From positions 1-27,556 of the forward strand of contig RBNI01000716.1 of NCBI GenBank assembly GCA_003990745.1: 27,556 nt of DNA. Reading direction: 5' to 3'. Shown one piece after another: positions 18,909 through 27,556 of the stretch. Each line of letters begins with the position of its first letter. Positions within the stretch are counted from its first letter, which is position 1. The DNA comes from Jimgerdemannia flammicorona. Its lineage: Eukaryota; Mucoromycota; Endogonomycetes; Endogonales; Endogonaceae. The notes beneath the pieces are model-generated. The model was not told where the DNA came from. It saw only the letters and a list, made by a program, of their open reading frames with translations, and ran no database searches. A program made the position numbers and the translations under genes.

Positions 18909-19919
18909 ATGAATTCAGAAACCAGTCATAAATAGTTACATGAATTCAAAATGAGCTGTGAAGAGTCAGTCTACTAGCCAGACCCCTCTGCTACAAAAGA
19001 AGCAGGAGGACAGCAACTCAGCATAGAGGACATGATCAATGCTATGGCCCACCAAATCCAAGAACTTCAAGTACAACTAGAATAGCAGAAAATACAAACT
19101 GTAGGTACATCACATCTTACCATAACACTAGTCAGTTTCAAGTCACTTAAGCCAGATACCTTTAACAGCTATTGAGGAGGACTATTTACAGATATATAGA
19201 TCTTCTAGTTAGACCAATACTTTGAACTCACAAGAATGGAAGATAATATGCAAGTCCAATTTGCCACTATACTTCTCTGAGGAAATACAGTCATCTGGTG
19301 GCACAATCATATCATAGTTATATCTGTACACTCATATACATAAATCAGAGATTGGGAAGCTTTCAAGAGAGCCCTTTACAAGCAGTTCAAGCCTGCTAAT
19401 GTCACCAAGCTAGCTAAGGACAAGCTAGCAAACATCAAGCAACTCAAGTCTGTACAAAGCTATAATGTACAATTCCTATCAATCCTACTTGAGCTACCAG
19501 TAATATCTAAGAATAAAAAGATAAACCACTATATCCAAGGTCTGAAGAGAAATACATGAGTCAAGATTGAGCTAGAAGAGTCCAAGAATCTTGATGAAGC
19601 TATGAGAATTACCAATAGGTTTGATGTTATTACCTTTGGCAACCACTTTGAACCAGAACACCACAAGAACCACTTTGAGAACTACCATAGAAACCAATCA
19701 AGAATAGTTGGCCCAGCACCAATAGACCTAGACACTATGAACAAAAAGAATACCAAGCTCACCTCTGAAGAAAAGGACTATCTGAAGAAATCCAGAGTCT
19801 GTTTCTTCTATTACCAAACAGGACATATTGCAACCAAATGTCCTAGAAAGAATAGTGAACCCTCAAGACTAGTCACAATGTTGTCCAAAGACACATCTGT
19901 CAACTCCACCACTAGTTAA
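18909..19919 (+). pseudogene. gag: Chromovirus gag with broken zinc knuckle
   Basis: The frame opens with MNSETSHK after the 5' LTR and is read through several stops (the TAG in IFxLDQYFEL, the TGA in LLxGNTVIWW). Middle segments such as WEAFKRALYKQFKPAN and LPVISKNKKINHYIQGLK match the Ty3 capsid (retrotrans_gag) pattern. At 19,800-19,842 the zinc knuckle reads CFFYYQTGHIATKC, where the second Cys of the CX2CX4HX4C box has become Tyr (TGY to TAY). The first half forms the capsid and the knuckle binds RNA in live elements. Confidence 0.75.
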
Positions 19920-20372
19920 CCTGAGCTCAAGATCAAGAAGCTTCATCCGAAGGCCCAGACCCCTCAATATCAAACAGAAGGAGCTATTGGTCTTAACCTA
20001 CACTCAGTTAAACAAGTCACTATTTCAGTCAAGAGCTGAACTCTGGTGCCTACTGGAATTGCAGTTCAATATCCTGAAGGATATTATGTCAGAATTGTAC
20101 TATGATCAGGACTCAGTATCAAACATTATTTAGATATAGACACTGGTATCATTGACCTAGACTTTTGAGGATAAGTTCAAGTTCTACTTATCAACCAGAA
20201 GGATCAAGACTATACAGTCAAGGAAGAAGACTGAGTTGCACAAATGATCCTAGAAAAAGCCAGTTAACTTAAGATTACAAAAGTCCAAGAACTCCCTGAA
20301 ATCAAATGAGATTAAAAAGATTTTAGCAGTACTGATTAAGCAACAAGTCTTAGTGAAAATTGAGCTCAAGCT

Positions 20373-22134
20373 ATGCTTATTTTCAAAGACCTAGTCAAAG
20401 GAAAAGAAGTTCAAGTACTCATAGATAACAGAGCTGCAAGAAACTTCATCAATCAGAATCTCATTGAAAGTCTCAAGATCCTTACCAAGCCTGTACTCAA
20501 GAACAATAGTATAGTTACCATAGATGGTACTCTGCACTCCATTGAGTCAATTACTGCCAAACTATCCATCAAGATTCAGAAATATTGGAAACAAGTAGAC
20601 TTTGAGGTTGTACTACTAGGAGATTATAACCTGATCTTAGGAAAACCCTAGCTTATGAAATATAATCCAGATATTGATTAGTGTAAGAATGAAGTTACCC
20701 TACTTCAAGATGAAGCCAATATCACTATCAAGACAGACAAGACCATGAGCAAGACCCAGATTACAACACTGTCAGCTATACAGTATAAGAGAGTACTCAA
20801 GAAGACAATGTATGCCTTTATTATAATAGTTCATCCTAAGAAACAAAACAAGAGACTATCAGTCAATGAAAGTATCAAGTTACTGCTAGAAGAATTCAAA
20901 GATGTCTTTCCAGACAAGCTACCTGGTCTACTGCCTATATGAGAAGTTGATTATGAAATCGAACTGACTTCAGGAGCTATACTACCCAAGAAATACATGT
21001 ATTGCATATTGCCACTTAAAATTGAAGCAGTTAAGAAGGAACTAAAAGAACTACTTATATGAGGAGCCATCCAGCCAAGCAAATCTCCTTATGGCTCACT
21101 AGTCCTATTCATCAAGAAGAAGGATGATACCTTGCAAATATACATAGACTACTATATACTCAATAAACTCACTGTCAAGAACCACTATTCACTATCCTTG
21201 ATTGATCAAATCTTTGATGCTCTCAAGAATACCAAGTACTTCACCAAGTTAGACCTTATGTCAGGATACCACTAGATCCAAATCAAGTCAGAAGACATTC
21301 TCAAGACTGTATTTATAACTCCCTTTAGACTCTATAAATTCCTGGTCTTAGCATTTGGTCTCACCAATATATCCACCATATTTCAGACCCTAATAAACAA
21401 GATATTCAAGGATTAACTATTTATTTTTCTGTTGATATATCTTGACAACATCCTGATCTTTAGTGCAACTAAAGAAGAATACCTCAAATACATTCAAATA
21501 GTCTTGGAGATCCTGCAAAAACACAAGCTCTATGCTAAGCTCAAGAAGTGTAAATTCTTCAAAGAACAAGTTGAATATCTTGGCCATATTGTCTCTATAC
21601 AAGGAATTCAAGTAGACCCATATAAGATAGAAGCAATTGAAGAATGGCCCATTCTGTTGAACCTCACAGAACTCCAATCCTTCCTTGGTCTAGCTGGCTA
21701 TTACTGCTACTTTATCAGAAACTTCTCTGGTATTGCTGAGCCACTGACCAACCTTATGAGGAAGGCCCTGTACTCAGACCACTATATACCCTATACCTGG
21801 GACCTCTTCTGTCAATAAGCTTTTCAAGAACTCAAGAACTGCCTGATCCATGCCCTAGTTCTGCATAATGTCAATCAAGGCCTAAAATTTATAGTCACTA
21901 CTGATGTATCAAATTTTGCCATTAGAGCAGTCCTGTTATAAGATGATGAAAAAGAACATTGCTCTATTGCTTTTGAGTCCTGCAAGCTGGCCCCAGTTGA
22001 ACAAAAGTTAGCTACTCATGAGAAGAAACTACTGGCAATAATACATGCACTAGACCACTAATAATACTATCTAGAAAGTATTGAGTTTGATATCATTACT
22101 GATCATCAATCCCTCAAGTACATTAACACCCAAC
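20373..22134 (+). pseudogene. pol: Chromovirus protease, reverse transcriptase and RNase H
   Basis: Protease: VLIDNRAARNFINQNLIES (about 20,415-20,475) corresponds to a DSGA-type aspartic protease site, now DNRA. RT: LPGLLPI (20,920), YGSLVLFIKKKD (21,090), TKLDLMSGYH (21,245), FGLTNISTIFQ (21,355) and the active-site box YLDNILIFS (about 21,438), where YLDD has become YLDN. The connection includes YLGHIVSIQGIQVDP and FLGLAGYYCYFIRNF. RNase H: FIVTTDVSNFAIRAVL (21,890), THEKKLLAIIHAL and ITDHQSLKYINTQ (about 22,095-22,133). Several TAG/TGA stops and altered catalytic residues mean no activity. Confidence 0.85.
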
Positions 22135-22497
22135 CTTATATTGGACCTTTTGAGATCACTGAACAGGTCTCTGTATCCTCCTACTACCTCAAGCTACCTG
22201 AAATCATGAGAGTACACCCAGTCTTTCATATGTCACACCTCAAGATCTAGAATTAGTCACCACTCTACCCTGGTTGAATTCCTAAGCCTTCTGCCCCTGT
22301 GATTATTGAAGATCATATCAAGTACAAAGCTGAGAAAATTCATAACAAATGAATCCACTACCACCATCCTAAATACCTAGTCAAGTGGATGGGTTACTCT
22401 GAATATGATGCTACCTGGGAACCACTGGTCAACCTCAAGAACTCTCAAGATCTAGTTCAAGACTTCAAGGCAAAACACATTGCTCAATCCCTGTAGT
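22135..22497 (+). pseudogene. Chromovirus integrase C-terminus and chromodomain, integrase core missing
   Basis: Directly after the RNase H end (NTQP) the frame continues YIGPFEI and LKLPEIMRVHPVFHMSHLK, which is the C-terminal integrase (GPF/Y) module. Next, about 22,320-22,490, comes a chromodomain: YKAEKIHNK, then PKYLVKWMGYSEYDATWEP and LVNLKNSQDLVQDF. Chromodomains of this type bind methylated histone H3 and steer integration to heterochromatin. The HHCC and DDE parts that should lie between are absent. Stops: TAG in LKIxN, TGA in NKxIHYHHPK. Confidence 0.85.
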
Positions 22498-22797
22498 GAC
22501 TTTCTTGGATTGTCGATGACCTATGGTAATGATCAGTGCCTTATGTATCAGAAGTTTACTTTGGGACCCCAAAACTAGCAGAATATTTAATAAACAAGAA
22601 GTCCACTGAAATAAAGCTACTAGCTGGGTTCAAACCCCTCCCAGTTAGTTAGTCTGGTAATAGGCTCTCTGCCCTATATAAGGATAGCCAATTCCTGCTA
22701 ATACACCAATACAAGTTTGAGAAATTTTGGTTAAGTATATCTAGTCTTATATTACCTAAGAACTCAATGAGGATATTGGTTCTTAAGGAGGGAGAGA
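22498..22797 (+). other. Chromovirus 3' untranslated region and polypurine tract
   Basis: No coding frame. It contains a hairpin-forming CTGGG...CCCAG around GGTTCAAACCC (22,625-22,643) and ends with the polypurine tract AAGGAGGGAGAGA at 22785-22797, the plus-strand primer for reverse transcription. Confidence 0.65.
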
Positions 22798-23261
22798 TGT
22801 AACAATTTCATAGTCATATTTAGTCTTAGTATATTTTTGCATCTTTTAGTTAGTCTTTTCTTAACATTTCTTGAACATTCTACTATATTCCACTATCTTC
22901 TACTTGCTTAGAAACCTTCTCTTGGTATCTAGACACTACTAGAACATTCTTATCTTTTCTTGGTGCTAAGTATCTTATCTTAGCTAGTTATAGAACCTTT
23001 CAGAACATTGTAGAATAGTATTAGTCAGCTTTGCTAAGAATCTATTTCTTGGTATTTCTCTTTCTTTCCAAGATTCTTCCAGATCTTTCTTTCAGATTAT
23101 ATATAAATATCCTTGTTCTCTGTCTAAATAAAGCTCAGAATATTTTCTCCCAGAAATCCTTCAAGAATACTTGAATCTTTAAGTATCTCTTCAAGCTACT
23201 TTAGACCAACTAGAACTTCCAGTTTTAGCCACTTCCTCTTAAAGAAACTAGAACCATTACA
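22798..23261 (+). repeat. 3' LTR of the Ty3/chromovirus
   Basis: Starts TGTAACAATTTCA and ends ACCATTACA. It is colinear with the 5' LTR, with a small insertion (TAGCTAGTTA-like) near 22,985. Mostly transition differences point to an old insertion that then decayed by deamination. Confidence 0.9.
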
Positions 23262-23266
23262 GATAG
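23262..23266 (+). repeat. 5-bp target-site duplication, right, of the Ty3/chromovirus
   Basis: GATAG, one transition from the left copy GGTAG. LINE sequence continues directly afterwards. Confidence 0.6.
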
Positions 23267-26200
23267 ATATAGTGATGCTGGGGGCTGGCTGACCAGTAAC
23301 CCCTGAGGGCAAGGAGATTGGAGACTTATAGTAGATGTACTGGGTAATGAACAACTTGGCAGCTGAGAAGTTGGAGGATATGGATTTGCAAGTTATTAGT
23401 GAGGAGTACTGAAAGAGGATACTGCAGAAGGAAGGTATTGTGGAGGTCTTGATGACAAAGATGTTGACAGTTTTTCTGGATGAGGAAGACTATGAGGTAG
23501 ATGAGGCAAGAGAGGCTGAGATGGTGGTGGCTGCTAGAGAGAGAGCAGTTTGTTGGTGGGAATAGAGACATAGACTGGAGATCTGGCAAAGGGCTTGCAT
23601 GGAGTACTGAGAGGAGATGGAGCTGAAGGATGATATAGTAATAGATAAACTTCTAGATGGACTAGAGACTAAGCAGATTGAGAAGGAGGAGGCTGCTACA
23701 GAACATAGATTGAACTTAGCTAGGGAGGAGAGGAATATGGAGTTGTGAAGAGAATATATCTATTTTAACATTATTTCCCATGAACAGTACAACCAATATT
23801 TTTTTATTCAACTTAAATAGCTTGAGGGGTACTTGGAGATGATATAAAATTTTTACTTACTAAAGAAATTAGAAGCTGATCTTTTTCTTCTATAGGATAC
23901 ATAATATGAGGAGGATCTGGATTGACAGGAGTGGATAAAGGAATAAGGAGGGGCAGTTGTGTAGATAGACAAGGTCAGGATGCTGGTGCAGAAAGGACAA
24001 GGTGAAATATATAATAGCAGAAATTGGGAGAACTGACTGGTTTGGAGAGAATGACATTGGCTAGAGTAGGAGCTGATTGTGGTTGGATCTTGCTACTACC
24101 CTACTATTAGGGGCAAGCATGTAGAGTAAATTGTGGGTCTTCTGGATAGTAGAGCACTTATAGAGGCTAGAGTGGATATACTGGGGAAAGACTTCAATAT
24201 AGTGTATTCAGTATAGGTAGATAGGACAGATGGGGGAAGAAATACTGGGGACAGGAGTGGTGGCCTAGAAGGTTGAGAGAAAGTAGAGCAACTTAGATCC
24301 TTAGTGAATGCTGGTCAAGCAATATGAGCAGATAGGAGAGTCTACACTTATTGGGTGGGTGAACTTGAAACTAGAATAGACTGGGTACTGATAGCTGATT
24401 ATTGGGGTCTAGATATCTGGAAGTTTCTAGAGGTTGAGTGGTGTCTATGGTCAGACTACTGGGGTCTGTTAGAGTATGGTCAGTTTGGAAGAAGTAGAGA
24501 TGGGCCTAAATATTGGTATCTCAATTTCTCCTTATTAGCTGAGAAGGAGTTGTGAGATACTTGGACAGCAGAAAGTAGATAGTTGGGTTCAAGAGAGTAT
24601 CTCTGTATATGTTTGGTAGATAAGATTGAAGGAGGCCACTAGGAATTACTGAGGTGAAGCTGATAAGGTGGCTGGAAGATAGCAGCAGAGGAGAGTGGCC
24701 TGGGCTTCTACTAGATTAGTCTAGCTTCAGGAGAATTGGGCAGATCTTTTGACCTTAGAGGAGGCTGAGGATTGGAGGCTGCTATAAGCAAGACTAGAGA
24801 TTGCTGAGCTACAACAGATATTGAAGGAGGAGAAGGAGACCCATATATAAGGATTAGCTATATAGCTATACTGGTAGGGGCTGGAGGAGAGAAGGAGACT
24901 CTCTAAGTACCTTTTAAGACTTTTGCATATAAGGAAGGTGAGACAGTAGTGGAAGGGGGTACTGGGTTCTGATGGGCTGCTGGTATATGGCTCACAAAAC
25001 ATTTTGGGCTCACTGAAGGAGAGGTAAAGTAGTTTATAGAGTAAAAAAGAGAGTGGGGTCAATGTGGCCACAATCAAAAACATTTTAGAGGAGTAGTAAT
25101 CACTATAAGTAGATGGGCTAGGCAATTTGATATTTCTAGTTCAGGAGGAGGAGATTCTCTAGGTTCTTGTTATAACTTCACTAGACACTATACTGAGTGA
25201 GGATAGTCTACCCTGGGACTTCTAGAAGAAGATGATGGGAGTCCCTGGGGTGCTGGAAGAGATGACAGTACTTTATAACTTGATATTATAGTCAAAGAAG
25301 TGAGTGGGAGAGCAGGACCTGGAGTTGGTAGCACTGCTGTATAAGGATAAGAGCAGGAGGGAGAATTGAAAGAACTGGCAACCAATCATACTCCTGAATA
25401 TAGACAGAAAGATAGTCACTAAGGTAGTTGTGGTAAGACTGCAGAAGGTGGCTCAGCAAGTTCTGAGTGAGAAGTAGTGGGGCTTTATTGGGGGCCAGCT
25501 CATCAGAGATGGTATAGCTTAGGTTCATGGTATTATTGAGGAGACTTGAGCCTATGGACTAGATGGGAGATTGGTCTTTCTAAATTAGGAGAAGGTCTAT
25601 GACCACATCTAGTGGGTCTGGTTGGTAGGAGTACTGGATAGGATTGGAGTCTCTCAGCTATTCTGAGAGTCAATAATTAGTCTACTGGAAGAGAGTAGGG
25701 TGACACTTATGTATAATAGTTATTAAGGAGTAATATTATCTCTAGATAGAGGTGTTCCTCAGAGGGACCCACTGTCCTCTATTTTGTATACTTTGTCCTT
25801 GGAGCCATTGATGGATAGGATTTGGTGCAGGGTGGTGGGACTCTCTATATTCAGAATTGTCTGGAAGGTTGGAGTCTTTGCAGATGATATAGTAGTAGGC
25901 CTTAGGTCAATTTCTGATGTAGAAGCTCTTCAGAAAACAGTAGAGTAATATTAGGTACACTCTAGAGTGAAACTAAACTAGTACAAATATGAGACAATAA
26001 TGTTAGGTAATGGTCTGATAGGAGGAGATATCATTGGAACAATTGTCTCTGCTAGAGATACTATGAGATACTTGGGTATTTTTCTCTCTATCTATGAATC
26101 TGTTCTGCTTAGAACTTGGTGGGAGCAGAGGGTTACTATTTGGAAGGAGGCCCTGTAGAGCTGGAGATACTACTATATCTCTTTGATAGGCTGTATTTCA

Positions 26201-27515
26201 ATTCTGAATATTTACTGATTTCTAAAGCTGTGATATTTGATATATTACTTAGACTTTCCAGCCTAGATGGTGAAGAGGCTTTTGAAGCTAGCTAAAGACT
26301 AGATCTGGGCTGGGAGATGGAGTCTGATTAGCTGGGAGATTCTATTATTACTAGTGGAGAGAGGAGATCTTGGGCTAGTTGACTTCCCAAAGAGGCTTCA
26401 TTGCCTGCAAGTATGATGACTGAAGAGAGCTATGGAACTAAGAGGGGGGGGGGGCTGGGTACCTCTGATATAGAAGGTCTGAGAGATGAGGTTTTCACCA
26501 AGGAGCTTATCTGGAGATCTATTGTCCTTAATTGGACTTAGGAGTAGTAAGTACATGCAGTATAAGAGCTTCTGGTAGGAGATGGTTGATGGGGCATACT
26601 GCATTGGTCTTTGCTGGCAGGGGGCTAAGGGAGAGATACTATGGGGTCTGGTGATATAGAGATAAGACTAAGTGTTGTTGGAAGATACTCTGCTGATTGA
26701 CTTCAACATTAGTGATAGAGTGGAGTACTAGAGAGAGTTAGGACAAGATGCATGGTCTAGTATATAGCAGACAGTAGATATTGGAAAGGAGTAGAACTGG
26801 AATAGAATCTGAACTTGAAGTACAGAGGTATAGTATTAGATACCACCTAAGTTCTGAATAGTTTAGTGGTACTTACTGAGGAGAAATATTATGCTCAACT
26901 TTCACTCAGGCCATCTTATAGAAGGGGGATAATTGGAGTATAAGAAGTACTATAATGTAGGATAGAAAGAGGGATTTGTACAGATGCTCAAATATTGACT
27001 TGAGGAGTATAAGATACTTAGAAACTTTTGATTGATAGTTGAGGCTTAACTGGGGGTGGTAAGGAGGGGAGTTGATGAATAAGATAGATAAAGAGACTTA
27101 AAAAATAGATTGGTAAAAGAGATTGATAATAAGTGGCTCATAGTTGGGTAGACTTTAGCTATATGGGTAAAGCTAGCTGGACACTGGCTGTTTGTTTTCA
27201 AAGATGGGAGATAATTGAGTTTAGAGGAGTATCTGGCAAGATAGGAAGAGTTGATAGTAGATATTTTAATAGGTTAGTAGCTAAGATGAGATCTGTAGAG
27301 GAGTCATCAGTACTATTTAGTGGAGAAGATCTGTGGACAAAGTGAGGGAGAGTTGTAGTAGTAAATGGTAAGATAGTCTTCAAGTATGAGGATGTGGGGG
27401 GAGAGAGGTCCTAGAGAGATTAGATGAGGGGCTGAAGTACTATATTTATATATAATAGACTGGTAATAAATATATAGTAAAGTCCAAGAGACTATAAAAA
27501 GAAAATATATATATA
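23262..27515 (+). pseudogene. LINE (L1/Tx1-like non-LTR retrotransposon) with APE endonuclease and RT, decayed
   Basis: This is the right part of the LINE split by the chromovirus. The APE endonuclease C-terminus is at about 24,360-24,470: TRIDWVLIADYW, then WSDYWGLLE, where the conserved SDH has become SDY. RT: WQPIILLNIDRKIVTKV (25,375), FIGGQLIRDGIA, EKVYDHI (for the DxEKAYDR box, 25,590), GVPQRDPLSSILYTLSLEPL (25,751), FADDIVVGL (25,877-25,903) and YLGIFLS (26,075). A downstream GDLGLVDFPKRLHCL (26,370) is typical of fungal LINE ORF2. The 3' end is ACTATAAAAAG plus an AT tract near 27,514. Many TAG (from CAG or TGG) and TGA (from CGA) stops; not functional. FADD itself is intact. Confidence 0.85.
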
Positions 27516-27556
27516 TCTCTTACTCTGTAATATAGCCAAATTTGACTGTAAAAAAA
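27516..27556. other. Short flank beyond the LINE tail
   Basis: Forty bases with no recognisable content; the window ends here. A target-site duplication matching the LINE's left end could not be found. Confidence 0.4.

Larger units (their letters stand above)
18406..23261 (+). mobile_element. Ty3/gypsy chromovirus, LTR to LTR, internally deleted and inserted in a LINE
   Basis: An LTR retrotransposon of 4.86 kb with both LTRs, a 5-bp target duplication and a purine tract (AAGGAGGGAGAGA, 22785-22797) directly before the 3' LTR. Domains run gag, zinc knuckle, protease, RT, RNase H, then straight to the integrase C-terminus and a chromodomain. The integrase zinc-binding and catalytic parts are missing, so it could move only with help. 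Many TAG/TGA stops show it is now dead. C exceeds G on the plus strand, the reverse of the LINE around it. The sequence after the 5' LTR (CTTGGTAGTAGCAGTG) is the candidate primer-binding site, but I cannot assign the tRNA. Confidence 0.9.

Noticed and set aside
22625..22643. tRNA gene suggested by GGTTCAAACCC (B-box-like)
   Set aside because: No acceptor stem, anticodon arm or A box around it; the sequence is a CTGGG/CCCAG hairpin in the chromovirus 3' region.
24727..25528. Several Ser/Leu-rich minus-strand open frames in the LINE
   Set aside because: They are antisense of purine-rich LINE ORF2; RT motifs are on the plus strand.
10550..27556. Alternative nuclear genetic code (TAG or TGA as sense codons)
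   Set aside because: The intact genes use normal codons and TAG/TGA as stops. The in-frame stops appear only in transposons, together with His-to-Tyr, Cys-to-Tyr and Asp-to-Asn changes that point to deamination.

Overview
The window looks like nuclear DNA from a fungus, most likely an early-diverging (chytrid-like) lineage. This is inferred from short GT-AG introns (62-132 nt), an AzgA-type purine permease, a class C seven-transmembrane receptor (absent from most higher fungi), a U6 snRNA sequence, a chromodomain-bearing Ty3 element and an L1/Tx1-like LINE. Species cannot be named from sequence alone.

The window has two compartments with a sharp border near 10.55 kb. The left part (1-10,550) is ordinary gene space with CpG dinucleotides and intact spliced genes. 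(1) A six-exon AzgA-type purine permease (741-2892, +, 573 aa as I splice it). (2) A 19-exon receptor gene (8092-3571, -, 975 aa as I splice it), convergent with the permease. It encodes a signal peptide, a bacterial PstS-like phosphate-binding ectodomain with the anion-binding motifs kept, an EGF-like cysteine module, a class C GPCR seven-helix domain, and a long cytoplasmic tail. It contains an 11-nt and a 23-nt microexon. (3) A two-exon small secreted or anchored protein of unknown function (9648-10413, +, 221 aa), preceded by a CRE palindrome, five E2F-like repeats and an ACGCGT box. The permease and the receptor suggest nutrient sensing and uptake, but no shared regulation is shown.

The right part (10,550-27,556) is a transposon graveyard that is very AT-rich or CpG-poor, with many TAG/TGA stops where conserved Gln/Trp/Arg codons are expected. 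This is a RIP-like or methylation-deamination pattern. In order it holds: a decayed Ty1/copia fragment on + up to its integrase; a full-length U6 snRNA copy (13483-13598) inside a 16-bp direct repeat; a second copia fragment (reverse transcriptase) on the - strand; a 5'-truncated LINE 3' end with target-site duplication (14713-15214); AT-rich low-complexity DNA that may be a decayed older copy of the next element; a 698-bp foldback hAT-type non-autonomous transposon (15681-16378) with perfect hAT hallmarks; and a long LINE (about 16.88-27.51 kb) split by a complete-ended but internally deleted Ty3/chromovirus (18406-23261). That chromovirus has lost the integrase core but kept the chromodomain.

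The strongest candidate for a little-described system is the PstS-EGF-class C GPCR fusion, which predicts a cell-surface receptor for inorganic phosphate or a similar oxyanion. The retroposed U6 copy and the hAT foldback element are the best structural finds in the repeat compartment. All exon models were made by eye from splice sites, reading phase and family motifs; none is backed by transcripts.
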